Source of the DNA: Acidobacteriota bacterium
GTDB taxonomy: Bacteria; Acidobacteriota; Terriglobia; Acidiferrales; UBA7541
DNA length: 64,000 nucleotides
Direction of reading: 5' to 3'
NCBI GenBank assembly: GCA_003167215.1
Contig: PMTV01000014.1
Span: forward strand, 62,001 to 126,000
This document shows positions 1-8,313 of this stretch, piece after piece. The notes beneath the pieces were generated by a model that had not been told where the DNA came from, did not search any database, and saw only the letters and a list, made by a program, of their open reading frames with translations. The position numbers and the translations under genes were made by a program. How positions within the stretch are numbered: position 1 is the stretch's first letter; every line of letters begins with the position of its first letter.

Positions 1-1
1 G

Positions 2-52
2 ATCATCAAACGCATCTACGCGGGCGAAGCCCTCCCCGAGGTAGTGGCGTGA
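2..52 (+). CDS. ABC transporter ATP-binding protein, C-terminal end (partial)
   Basis: Only the last 16 codons and the TGA at 50-52 lie inside the window; they read IIKRIYAGEALPEVVA. The frame stops where the next gene starts: its GTG shares bases with this TGA (GTGA overlap), which indicates translational coupling. The two following genes are the paired membrane subunits of an ABC-2 exporter (COG4587/COG3694 type). In that operon type the gene immediately upstream encodes the ATPase, so the identity comes from position, not from any ATPase motif visible here. Confidence 0.5.
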   Translation: MIKRIYAGEALPEVVA

Positions 53-861
53 GCAGTTGGGCCCAGGCGCTGGTACCGTACGTCGAATTCTCGCGCGTGG
101 GATTCGTCAACATCCTCGCGTTCCGCCTGCGCTATTTTACCGGCATCATCACCTATTTCCTGAACGTCACCGTGTATTACTTCATCTGGACTGCCGTCTA
201 CAGCGGCGGCCAGCCGATCGCGGGATACAGCCTTGCGCAGATGATCACGTACGTCAGCGTTGGCTGGATGATTCGGTCGTTCTATTGGAATACCATCGAC
301 CAGGAAATGGCCTACGAAGTAATCGAAGGCAAGATCGCCATGGACCTGATCAAGCCGGTCTCCATCCAATGGATGTGGATTTTTCGCGCGATGGGAGAAT
401 CGGCATTTCGTTTGGGTCTTTTGACATTGCCGACTGCGGTTGTCGTCGCCTTGGTTTTTTCCGTTCAAGGGCCCGCATCACATGGAGATTTCTTCCTGTT
501 TTTGGTCGCTGTGCTGGGCAGTTTTTTCCTGATGGGTGCAATCAACTTTATGATCGGCACTTGCGCGATTCCGTTGAAATCGATTTTGGCGCTCATTCGC
601 GCGAAATATTGGCTGATCGAACTGCTCTCCGGGCTGCTGATTCCCATGGCGTTTTTCCCGGAAAGAATTCAGAAAGTACTGGCGTGGCTGCCCTTCGAGC
701 ACATCGCCTACACACCGCTTCAGATTTATCTTGGCAAGCTCGACCGCATCCACGCTCTACGCGCGCTGGCAACGGAGTGGTTCTGGGTGGTCGTGCTGCT
801 GGTGCTCGCGCATCTTTGGTGGAACCGCTCGCTGCGCGACATCACGATTCACGGGGGTTAG
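49..861 (+). CDS. ABC-2 family exporter permease, first subunit (COG4587-like)
   Basis: This 270-residue inner-membrane protein has about six hydrophobic segments, near residues 20-45, 55-75, 115-140, 150-170, 185-205 and 245-265. Its central stretch, EVIEGKIAMDLIKPVSIQW, is the conserved cytoplasmic coupling region of the DUF990/ABC-2 family: a variant of EGxxxxLLxRPxx, in which the permease meets the ATPase. It starts at GTG 49, overlapping the stop of the upstream ATPase, and ends four bases before the next ATG, so all three are one operon. The substrate cannot be read from sequence; related systems have been linked to export of drugs or other cationic compounds. Length matches the family. 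Confidence 0.85.
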   Translation: MSSWAQALVPYVEFSRVGFVNILAFRLRYFTGIITYFLNVTVYYFIWTAVYSGGQPIAGYSLAQMITYVSVGWMIRSFYWNTIDQEMAYEVIEGKIAMDLIKPVSIQWMWIFRAMGESAFRLGLLTLPTAVVVALVFSVQGPASHGDFFLFLVAVLGSFFLMGAINFMIGTCAIPLKSILALIRAKYWLIELLSGLLIPMAFFPERIQKVLAWLPFEHIAYTPLQIYLGKLDRIHALRALATEWFWVVVLLVLAHLWWNRSLRDITIHGG

Positions 862-865
862 GCTG

Positions 866-1726
866 ATGAATCGTTCCTTGCCCGTTGGAGATGCGGCGGA
901 AGAAAAAATCGGCCTCGCCAACCTTGTTGCCGCCGCAAAGCGCCACGCTTTGCTTTTCTTCGATTACTTCACCCAGTACGCCAAGGTCCGCGTCAGCTAT
1001 CGTGGTGATTTTTTCATCAGCCTGGGAACCAGTTTTGCGGCAACGGTTTTCGCGCTTTGGTTCGTGGTTATTTTGTTCCATAAGGCAACGCAGCTCGCGG
1101 GCTGGCGATTCGAGGAAGTCCTGTTTCTCTACGGTTTCTCGCTGATACCTTACGGCATATTCAACATCGTCAGCATGAATCTTTACGACTTCGGCAACAA
1201 CTTCATCATCGAGGGAAAATTCGACCGCGTTCTGCTGCGCCCGATTTCTTCCCTCTTTCAAGTGCTGTTCGAGACGTTTCGCATCGAGTCTTTGCAGGAA
1301 GTCGCTACCGGCATTTTTTGTCTGTGGTGGGCTTCCAGGCACCTGGGCCTGGTATGGACGCCCGCGAAATTCGCGATGCTTTTCTTCTTCGGTCTTTGTG
1401 CTGCGATTATTTACATTTCGCTTTTTTTGCTGTTGAGTACAGTTTCCTTTTGGTTTGAAGATCGCATAGGCGTGCATCCGCCGGTTTGGAACGTGATCGC
1501 CTTTGGACGCTACCCGCTCTCCATCTACAGCGGGGCGGTACAATTTTTCCTGTGCTGGATCATTCCCTTCGGCCTCGCATCCTTTTACCCCAGCGTGCGC
1601 ATGCTCGGCCGCACCGTGCACCCCGAATACGCGCCGCTCGTTCCGGTTGTTGCGCTCGTATTTCTCACTCTCGCAATCTCCGTGTGGAATATCGGCACCC
1701 GTCATTACTCTTCCACCGGCTCCTAA
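866..1726 (+). CDS. ABC-2 family exporter permease, second subunit (COG3694-like)
   Basis: This 286-residue membrane protein is the second transmembrane half of the exporter. The frame is open upstream to 731, but that part lies inside the previous permease. ATG 866, four bases after the upstream stop and behind a G-rich stretch, is the sensible start. The coupling motif appears as NNFIIEGKFDRVLLRPISS, the EGkfDrvLLRPis form typical of COG3694. Six membrane spans are visible. It pairs with the subunit at 49-861 to form a heteromeric channel energised by the ATPase that is cut off at the left edge. Confidence 0.85.
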   Translation: MNRSLPVGDAAEEKIGLANLVAAAKRHALLFFDYFTQYAKVRVSYRGDFFISLGTSFAATVFALWFVVILFHKATQLAGWRFEEVLFLYGFSLIPYGIFNIVSMNLYDFGNNFIIEGKFDRVLLRPISSLFQVLFETFRIESLQEVATGIFCLWWASRHLGLVWTPAKFAMLFFFGLCAAIIYISLFLLLSTVSFWFEDRIGVHPPVWNVIAFGRYPLSIYSGAVQFFLCWIIPFGLASFYPSVRMLGRTVHPEYAPLVPVVALVFLTLAISVWNIGTRHYSSTGS

Positions 1727-1819
1727 AACCCATAGCATTACCGTAAAGATTGGACCGGCAAAGCAGTACATGGCTCATTCTTTGAGGAAATCGGTGAGAT
1801 CAAGCGGTGAAGGGAAAAA

Positions 1820-3478
1820 CTAAACCACTTTGAGGATCATGATCACGCGGTCGTCCTCATGCGTGCCGCCACGAGAGAAGAGGTCCACTTCCTTGAGCAC
1901 GATGTCGACAATTTCCTGAGCAGGCTTCGCGCGCTCGCGCACGGCCAATTCCACAAGCCTGGGCTGGCCAAACTCTTCGGACTCGGTATCCATGGCTTCG
2001 GTAATGCCGTCGGTGCAAGCCACAACGAGATCGCCCGGGTTGAGCCGAACATGTCCGCGGTCGTAATGCACGCTCGGAAAGAGCCCGACAACCATTCCTC
2101 CTTCCCGTAGATATTCGACTGAGCCGTCCGCGCGCACCACCGCAGGCGGCACATGCCCCGCATTCACATAATGTAACGTGCGATGCGGCTGGTCCAGCAA
2201 GCCGACAAACATGGTCATGAACTTCTGCCCGCGCGTATCCGCCAGAATCATATCGTTGAGCGATTCAACCAGCCGCTCGAGCGAATGGAGGTGTGCCAGC
2301 AGCGCGTGAAGCGTGGCTTGAAGGTTTGCCATCACCATGGCGGAGCCCACGCCCTTCCCTTCCACATCCGCGACGACCGCCAGAATCGTGTCCGGAGCCA
2401 GAGGTATGAAATCGTAATAGTCACCACCCGCTTCCAGCGACATTTTGTGCGAGACGGCGATGTCAAACCCCTCCAGTTGTGGAGGGTGTTCGGGCAGCAG
2501 GCCCACCTGAATGCTGCGCGCGAGCGCGAGGTCTCGCTCCATCCTTTGCTTGTGAATCATTTCGCGGTGAAGCTGAGCGTTTTCGAGCGCAAGTGCCACA
2601 TGATCGGAAATTGCCCGGAGCATGCCTTCATCGGCGCGTGTGAAGGGCCCCGCTTTCTTATTCAACAGCTGCAGCACACCGATGGTTTCGCCATCCTTAT
2701 TCCGAATGGGAAGACAAAGGAGCGACTTCGTGCGGAAACCGAGACGCAGATCGACTTCCGATTCGAACCGCGGGTCCGCGTAGGCGTCAGCCAGATTTAT
2801 TGTGTCGCCGGTCGCCGCCACGCAACCCGCAATCCCCCGGCTAATCGGTAGCCGGATTTCATGCTGGTCGAGGCCCATTCCCACCAGAGACCAGATTTCA
2901 TTGCGCTCGTGATCGATTAAGAAAACTGTCCCGCGCTCTGCTCCCGTCTGGCGAGTCGTGAGCTGCAGAATGATGTTCAGCAATTCCGCAAGATCGAGCG
3001 TGGAATTCAGACGCTTGGTGGCTTCGACAATCGTGGAGAGTTCGATAACCGCATTGCGACGTTCGCTGCTTTCCAGCGCAACTTCCGCGTATCGCCTGAA
3101 CAAATCCAGCCAGATTCGCGTTTTTTCGTCGAGCGGCTCTTTCAGCGACGCCTCAAGAACACCAACCGGATCTCCCTGGCGTCCCAGGAGCCACGTGCGG
3201 CTCTTTCCGTTCTTGCCGGGAGCTTTACCTTTCAAAATCTTTTCTATCCCGGCCAAGTCCGCTGCAGGAAGCTCACCGCTTTCTTGCCAGATCGTCGGTG
3301 TGCCATTGACCACGCGCCAGAGGCGTGCGCCGTCGAGCCGGCCGGGCGCAGCCAACACGCGCACCATCTGCGCAGCAAGTTCTCCCGGCTCGATTTCCGG
3401 GTTCAGAACCGATACAACCTGTTCGAGAGTCTCCAGAGCCGTCGCGGGTGTTATCCGCGCCGTTGTCTTCCGCTTCAT
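1820..3478 (-). CDS. GAF domain PP2C-type (SpoIIE/RsbU) serine phosphatase
   Basis: The 552-residue protein has an N-terminal region of about 150 residues without a clear family, a GAF sensor domain (about 155-305) and a SpoIIE-type PPM phosphatase domain (about 335-550). Metal-binding features are visible: AGGDYYDFI, VADVEGKGVGSAM, ACTDGITEAMD and the terminal HEDDRVIMIL. RsbU-like enzymes dephosphorylate an anti-anti-sigma (STAS) protein to release a sigma factor, but no STAS or RsbW partner is encoded in this window. It is cytosolic, with no signal peptide or membrane span. Its ATG overlaps the stop of the FHA phosphatase upstream (ATGA), so the two are translationally coupled. It is the last gene of the minus-strand signalling block. 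Confidence 0.9.
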   Translation of the reverse strand: MKRKTTARITPATALETLEQVVSVLNPEIEPGELAAQMVRVLAAPGRLDGARLWRVVNGTPTIWQESGELPAADLAGIEKILKGKAPGKNGKSRTWLLGRQGDPVGVLEASLKEPLDEKTRIWLDLFRRYAEVALESSERRNAVIELSTIVEATKRLNSTLDLAELLNIILQLTTRQTGAERGTVFLIDHERNEIWSLVGMGLDQHEIRLPISRGIAGCVAATGDTINLADAYADPRFESEVDLRLGFRTKSLLCLPIRNKDGETIGVLQLLNKKAGPFTRADEGMLRAISDHVALALENAQLHREMIHKQRMERDLALARSIQVGLLPEHPPQLEGFDIAVSHKMSLEAGGDYYDFIPLAPDTILAVVADVEGKGVGSAMVMANLQATLHALLAHLHSLERLVESLNDMILADTRGQKFMTMFVGLLDQPHRTLHYVNAGHVPPAVVRADGSVEYLREGGMVVGLFPSVHYDRGHVRLNPGDLVVACTDGITEAMDTESEEFGQPRLVELAVRERAKPAQEIVDIVLKEVDLFSRGGTHEDDRVIMILKVV

Positions 3479-5130
3479 CCGCTATTTCCCTTGTATTGAA
3501 TCACGAGGATCGTGATGTCGTCCGACTGTGGCGCGCCTTCGGTAAAGGCTCTCATGCCTTCCCGGATCGTGTCTCCCAATTGTTCTACCGTGGTGCCCTT
3601 AAAATCTTCCATAATGCGCCGCAGCCGCGCCTCTTCAAACAATTCGTTACTATTGTTGGACGCTTCGGAAACACCGTCCGTATAGATCACCAAGAAATCG
3701 CCGGCCTCCACCTGCACGCGCGTACTTTGATACTCCGCCTCCGCAAACATTCCAACCGGAAAATTAGCTGATCCCAATCCTTCCAACCCTCCCGCCTTGC
3801 GCAGCAGCAATGGCGGGACGTGGCCGGCATTCACGTATTCGAAACGCCCCATCTTGTCCAGAACACCGTAGAAAACCGTGGCGTAACGGTCGTCGCCGCT
3901 GCGCTCGCATAAATACTGATTCACGCGCGAAAATACGCTGGGGAGCGCGATGTCCATGGCCGCCGTGGTAAAGAAGACTCCTTGCAGCAACGTGGCAAGC
4001 AAGGCTGCGGAAACTCCTTTCCCGGAAACATCTCCGACGAAGAATCCATAACGTCCGCCGCCAAGACCAATTACGTCAAAACAATCGCCGCCGACGGAGT
4101 GGCAGGAAAGCGTGGAGCCGGTCACAGACAGTTCTGAAGTGTTAGGGAGCGCTTTCGGGAGGAGGGTTTTCTGTATCTGGCTCGCGATTTCGATCTCGTG
4201 GTCGAGCCGCTGTTTGGCTCGCGAGGAAGCGAAAAGCCGCGCGTTCTCGACAACCGTCGCCGCCTCCCGCGCCAGGCTGCGCAGCACCTCTCGATCGAGG
4301 TCCGTAAACGCGCTCGAGGGAACGTGGCTATCAAGATACAGGACACCGAGCAACTCCCCCTGGCGCGTGGAAATTGTCGCATCGAGGGTTTCAATCATGG
4401 GCAGCTTGTCGATTGGGATGGCTACGACCGTATGCAACTCAAGCCGCGCGACGCTTTCTTGCTGGCTCATTCCGCCATCTTCGCCCGTATCGCTCACGAT
4501 CAACTCGCGGCGAGTTTTCGCCACGCTCTTCACCACGCTTTGCGACACCTGCAACTGGTCGGGCCGCAGCGTGCCGCGCTGCGCGTCGCGCGCCACAATC
4601 ATATTCAGTTCGCCGCTTTCGTTGGCCAAAAGAAGCACGCCGCGTTCTGTGCGCGTCACCTGAATCGCGGCATCCACGACCGCGGTCAGCACGTCCTCGA
4701 GCGAAAGTCCCGTGCCCAGAGTCCTTGCAACTTCAAGCAGAACGCCCAGGTGATAGAGTTCGCGCGACCCGGCATGAGTGGGCGCCGGGGCTTCCACACG
4801 CTCCACCAGCTCCTCAATCGTTGCTCCCTGCCCCAGGAAAGTCAGCTTATAGGAATCCGGCATCCCAAAATCTATGGAGTCTTTGGGCTGAAGCTCGTGG
4901 CGGAGAACTTTCTCGCCGTTGACGAAAGTCCCGTGGCGGCTGCCCATGTCTTCCAGCACCATGGTGCCGTTCACCGAAATGATCTGCGCCTGCTGACGGC
5001 TGATGCGGCTATCGCGGAGAGTCAGCTCGTTGCCCGCCTGGCGGCCGATTCGAAACGGCGTGGTTCCCACGGGCACTTCACGATGGGCCCCATTAGGTTC
5101 AATTACAACGAGTCGAGGTACACGTGGCAT
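3475..5130 (-). CDS. FHA-GAF-SpoIIE serine phosphatase
   Basis: From ATG 5130 the protein has 551 residues: an FHA phosphothreonine-binding domain (about 5-105), a GAF domain (about 130-300) and a SpoIIE PP2C-type phosphatase (about 320-550). The FHA motifs are FRIGRQ, DSRISRQQAQI and MGSRHGTFVNGE. The usual SRxxH histidine is Gln here. Phosphatase motifs are VGGDCFDVIGL, VGDVSGKGVSAALL, IYTDGVSEASN and QSDDITILVI. The frame is open to 5250, but those 40 residues lack domain character and would sit against the upstream gene. FHA plus phosphatase suggests recruitment to a phosphorylated partner, possibly a Ser/Thr kinase encoded elsewhere. It is coupled to the GAF-SpoIIE gene by a 4-base overlap. 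Confidence 0.88.
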   Translation of the reverse strand: MPRVPRLVVIEPNGAHREVPVGTTPFRIGRQAGNELTLRDSRISRQQAQIISVNGTMVLEDMGSRHGTFVNGEKVLRHELQPKDSIDFGMPDSYKLTFLGQGATIEELVERVEAPAPTHAGSRELYHLGVLLEVARTLGTGLSLEDVLTAVVDAAIQVTRTERGVLLLANESGELNMIVARDAQRGTLRPDQLQVSQSVVKSVAKTRRELIVSDTGEDGGMSQQESVARLELHTVVAIPIDKLPMIETLDATISTRQGELLGVLYLDSHVPSSAFTDLDREVLRSLAREAATVVENARLFASSRAKQRLDHEIEIASQIQKTLLPKALPNTSELSVTGSTLSCHSVGGDCFDVIGLGGGRYGFFVGDVSGKGVSAALLATLLQGVFFTTAAMDIALPSVFSRVNQYLCERSGDDRYATVFYGVLDKMGRFEYVNAGHVPPLLLRKAGGLEGLGSANFPVGMFAEAEYQSTRVQVEAGDFLVIYTDGVSEASNNSNELFEEARLRRIMEDFKGTTVEQLGDTIREGMRAFTEGAPQSDDITILVIQYKGNSG

Positions 5131-5300
5131 AGGTTTGGGCTTGCGCAGCCTAACCCGGAACGAATCGCGCCCAGGCGCAACTGGCAGACATGGCACATGG
5201 TAGGTAAAGTCGGGGCCGAAGTAAATAGCAGACGATGCGGTTTTTCGCAAAACACCGTAAATCGCGAAGCTGGGTGGCAGGCATCGATGAAGCAGTTCGG

Positions 5301-5992
5301 CTAAACAGACTTAACCGGATGCGGTTGACTTTGCAATGCCGGGCTGAGGCGGCGAATCGTTTCGCGCAGGCGCACGGCAAGATCAACGATGGTCCGCATT
5401 CTTTGCGCGTCAATCACCGACATGCGGTCCCCGTGGGCCAGAACTAATTCGGCATTGCCGAGAATGCCGGTCAAGGGATTATTGATCTCGTGCCGGAAAA
5501 TTTCCGCGACATCGCGTGATACCTCTCCCCATAGAGGCCCTTCTGCGGCGTCCGCGCGTTCCGCCCAGCGGATCTGCGTTCAAGCAGACTCACAGCCAAG
5601 GGCAAAAAATCTCCGACTTCAGCCACAAATTCGACATCGCCCTCGCCGACGAGCGCTGCCACTTCCGTCTGCCGTTCTGGAGGCGCCACCAAGATGACCG
5701 GAGCAACATCAACTATTTGACGCAGGATTTCGCTGAGCGCCAGGTCTTCGGTAAGGTCGTTGGCCATTAGAATCACGCGCGGGGCGGTTTGTTTCATCTG
5801 CTCGCACAGTTGCACCAGTGTGGAGGTGACGAGAACGCTGCCCGGGCTCACAGACCGTTGCACCGCAGCGAGGAAACGCTTTGCGAGCTCTTCGTCGGCG
5901 ATGCCCAGCAGGACAGGCCGCACTTGGCTATTTATGGCCACGCTTTCCCCGTGCTCATAATCGCTTACTCTTTCTCCAGCCAGGGCGGACAC
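5301..5992 (-). pseudogene. Receiver-like + HisKA (DHp) signalling protein split by a frameshift
   Basis: Reading from 5992 (or GTG 5941) gives a receiver-like fold (LLGIADEELAKRFLAAV ... VILMANDLTEDLALSEIL ... VILVAPPERQTEVAALV) without the usual phosphoacceptor pattern. After codon about 139, near 5576, this frame runs into low-quality sequence and stops at 5471. The -1 frame continues seamlessly as QIRWAERADAAEG, then FRHEINNPLTGILGNAELV, a textbook HisKA H-box, and ends at TAG 5301. That second frame has a stop just upstream and no ATG/GTG/TTG before the H-box, so it cannot be a separate gene. Loss of one C in CGC(C)AG would explain it. No HATPase domain follows, so even the intact protein would be a DHp-only phosphotransfer or scaffold protein. 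A sequencing error is equally possible. Confidence 0.7.
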
Positions 5993-8084
5993 TTGCTGAA
6001 CGTGTTAAATGTTCCGTGTGTTGCGGCTGCCGATTTCGTTCCAGCCTGCAATTCACCGCCAGCTTCAGTTCCTCAACCAAAAAAGGCTTCGAGAGGAACG
6101 GCAGATTGTTCGTTTTGAGAAATTCCAGAGTGCGCGGAGCCAGGATATCCCCGGTGACGAAAATTATCCGCTGCTGCGCCGGACTTCCGGTCCGGACCAG
6201 CGTCTCGTAAAATGCCGGGCCGTCCAGACGCGGCATGCGGAGATCGCAAAGAATCAGGTCGTACGTGCCGCGCGAAAGCAGCGTCAGTCCCTCCTGGCTG
6301 TCAAGAACGGCTTCCACTTGATGACCTTCTTCGCGCAGAACGTCCACGATTAGCTGTGCGACATTGGGCTCATCTTCAACTACCAAGGTTCGTCCTCTTG
6401 TTATATTGAGTTCCCTCTTAGCCCCGAGAGACAGGCTCGACTCGGGACCTCCAGGTGGAACGGCAACCAGCGGCAAATCAACGACGAATCGAGCGCCTGC
6501 CCCGGATTGGTTTTCAAACGTAACCTCGCCGCCGTGCTGATGCACGATGCCGTACACGATGGAGAGTCCCAGACCGGTTCCAACATCAGAAGGCTTAGTG
6601 GTAAAAAAGGGATCAAAGATTCGTGACGCAACTTCGGTAGGAATGCCCGGACCATCATCGGAGACTTCGAGTGAAATCCGATTGCTGCCGATGCGATGTG
6701 TGCGGATCCATACGTGGCCCTGGCCCCGGTCCTCCAGCAAGGCTTGTTCGGCGTTCGCCAGCAGGTTCAAGACCACCTGCTGAAGTTGATGAGGATCGGC
6801 CATCGTTTCAGGCAGCTTCGGCGCAAGGTCGCATTCGATAACAATGTTCTCGACTCGCAGCTCATAACTCCGCAATGCCAGCGTGCGCTCAACAATCTCG
6901 TTCAGATTCACGCGCGTGCGCTCGGGCTTGTTCTCCCGCGCAAAGTACAGCAAGTTTTTCACAATCCTTCGAGCGCGCTCGGCTTCCTGAAATACTTTTC
7001 TGGCTTCTGAAAGCTGAGGCGAAGTGAGACCATGGCCAAGCAGTAGCTGCGCGTAACCCATAATCGTAGTCAATGGATTATTTAACTCATGGGCGATTCC
7101 GGACACGAGTTGGCACAAGGCTGCCATTTTTTCCGTTTGCAGCAGCTTCGACTGAATCTCCCTTTCGCCGGTAACGTCGCTATAGAGTTCTAGCCAGCCT
7201 ATGGGCCGGCCTTCGCGGTCGAGCACGGGCCGGGAAAACCGTTCGAGAACGCGTTTTGAAGGCCGCGTCATTTCGAGTTCATCGTGCCGTGGCGCTCCGT
7301 TTCCTCCGACGAACGACCGCCACGGCGCAGAAAAAAGTTCGGGGTCCCGGAATCGCTTGGCGACCAAGCTCTCCAGTTCTTCGAACCCTTCTAATTTTCG
7401 GAGTTGCAGCATATCCAACGAGAAATATTGCGCGAATCGGGCGTTGGAAAATCGCAACCGCCCGCTCGGATCGAATAGGACGATTGCAGTTTCCACGGCG
7501 TCAAGGACGCTTGAGATTTCAGCTTCCATCTGCCGCGCCTTTCTTTCGGCCCGCTGGACGAGAGATCCGTCTTCAAGACAGAGCAAGACACTTTGGGAAT
7601 TGGGCAGAGCGGCGCGCAGCGTGATCCTTATTGGAAATCCGGTCGCGAGTACCGCATCGCGCGTGGCTAGAGCGCTGGATGTATCGGCCTGTGTGGGCAT
7701 TTCGCTAAAATCCATAGTTGTCGGCGCGGCGAAAAAATCCAGCAGTCCAGCCCGTGAAACAGACGGATCCTTTAGACGCAGAAGTTCGCGCGCTCGTCGG
7801 TTAGCCTGCTGGATCAAGCCCTTTTGATCTACAACGACTAAAGCCTCTCCGCTTGTGTCGAACACGGCGTTGAATCCGGCGTCCGCAAATAGTGGAAGCG
7901 TGTTCGACTGCGAAAGGGGAGGAGTCGAAAGAGTATGCGAATCGCCGCGCGCATTCCCTTCCATCCCGTCGCCGCTTTTCATCCCAGACTTCACCAGCGC
8001 CCCGAAATAATCCAATAGCTGCATAGAAGTGCTGCGCCGACCGTCAGGGCGTAATACACGGCTCGGCGCACCAACCTCATCCAA
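5955..8084 (-). CDS. Hybrid sensor histidine kinase (PAS-PAS-HisKA-HATPase-receiver)
   Basis: This soluble 709-residue hybrid kinase has two PAS-like domains (about 66-180 and 185-315), a dimerisation domain with H-box SGIAHELNNPLTTIMGY (about 330-395), an HATPase domain with N-box NLLANAEQAL, G1 DDGPGIP and G2 GTGLGLS (about 435-545), and a C-terminal receiver (about 570-690) with acidic pair VVEDE, phosphoacceptor ILCDLRMP and the conserved Lys in LSKPF. There is no transmembrane segment, so it senses cytoplasmic signals, as NtrB does. The start is uncertain: TTG 8084 has a weak AAGAG ribosome site, and ATG 8024 is the alternative. It lies 229 bp downstream of the sigma-54 activator, a natural partner, and its 3' end overlaps the split gene at 5301-5992. 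Confidence 0.9.
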   Translation of the reverse strand: MDEVGAPSRVLRPDGRRSTSMQLLDYFGALVKSGMKSGDGMEGNARGDSHTLSTPPLSQSNTLPLFADAGFNAVFDTSGEALVVVDQKGLIQQANRRARELLRLKDPSVSRAGLLDFFAAPTTMDFSEMPTQADTSSALATRDAVLATGFPIRITLRAALPNSQSVLLCLEDGSLVQRAERKARQMEAEISSVLDAVETAIVLFDPSGRLRFSNARFAQYFSLDMLQLRKLEGFEELESLVAKRFRDPELFSAPWRSFVGGNGAPRHDELEMTRPSKRVLERFSRPVLDREGRPIGWLELYSDVTGEREIQSKLLQTEKMAALCQLVSGIAHELNNPLTTIMGYAQLLLGHGLTSPQLSEARKVFQEAERARRIVKNLLYFARENKPERTRVNLNEIVERTLALRSYELRVENIVIECDLAPKLPETMADPHQLQQVVLNLLANAEQALLEDRGQGHVWIRTHRIGSNRISLEVSDDGPGIPTEVASRIFDPFFTTKPSDVGTGLGLSIVYGIVHQHGGEVTFENQSGAGARFVVDLPLVAVPPGGPESSLSLGAKRELNITRGRTLVVEDEPNVAQLIVDVLREEGHQVEAVLDSQEGLTLLSRGTYDLILCDLRMPRLDGPAFYETLVRTGSPAQQRIIFVTGDILAPRTLEFLKTNNLPFLSKPFLVEELKLAVNCRLERNRQPQHTEHLTRSASVRPGWRKSKRL

Positions 8085-8130
8085 GCGACACTCTTAGTTT
8101 CTGCCAGTGCCATTCGCATGCACAGCCCAG

Positions 8131-8146
8131 TGCATAAGCCTGACCA
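8131..8146 (-). promoter_or_regulatory. Weak candidate sigma-54 -24/-12 element upstream of the hybrid kinase
   Basis: On the minus strand the sequence reads TGGTCAGGCTTATGCA, with GG and GC separated by exactly ten bases as sigma-54 requires. Only part of the TGGCAC/TTGC consensus is matched. It sits about 50 bp ahead of TTG 8084 in the 229-bp gap behind the sigma-54 activator gene. A short GG-N10-GC match can arise by chance. Confidence 0.2.
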
Positions 8147-8313
8147 TGTTTAGGATATTTTTATGCCATGTGTTTTCAGCATGTTGGAGGAACTTGCGGA
8201 GATTAGATCGGGAGGCCCATTCCCACTTTGAAACAACCTCTCCCTCTGCAGGAATGTCGTCTTAATTCAGCGCACGGGCGGATCGTGAGACTAGCTGGAC
8301 GGAGGATAGTTCT

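Noticed and set aside
842..1771. A 309-codon open frame antisense to the second ABC permease
   Set aside because: Composition is Arg/Glu-rich and unlike a membrane or enzyme family. The opposite strand encodes a clear permease with conserved motifs.
4198..5304. A 368-codon open frame antisense to the FHA-SpoIIE gene
   Set aside because: It mirrors the codon pattern of the real gene, has no domain and no ribosome site.
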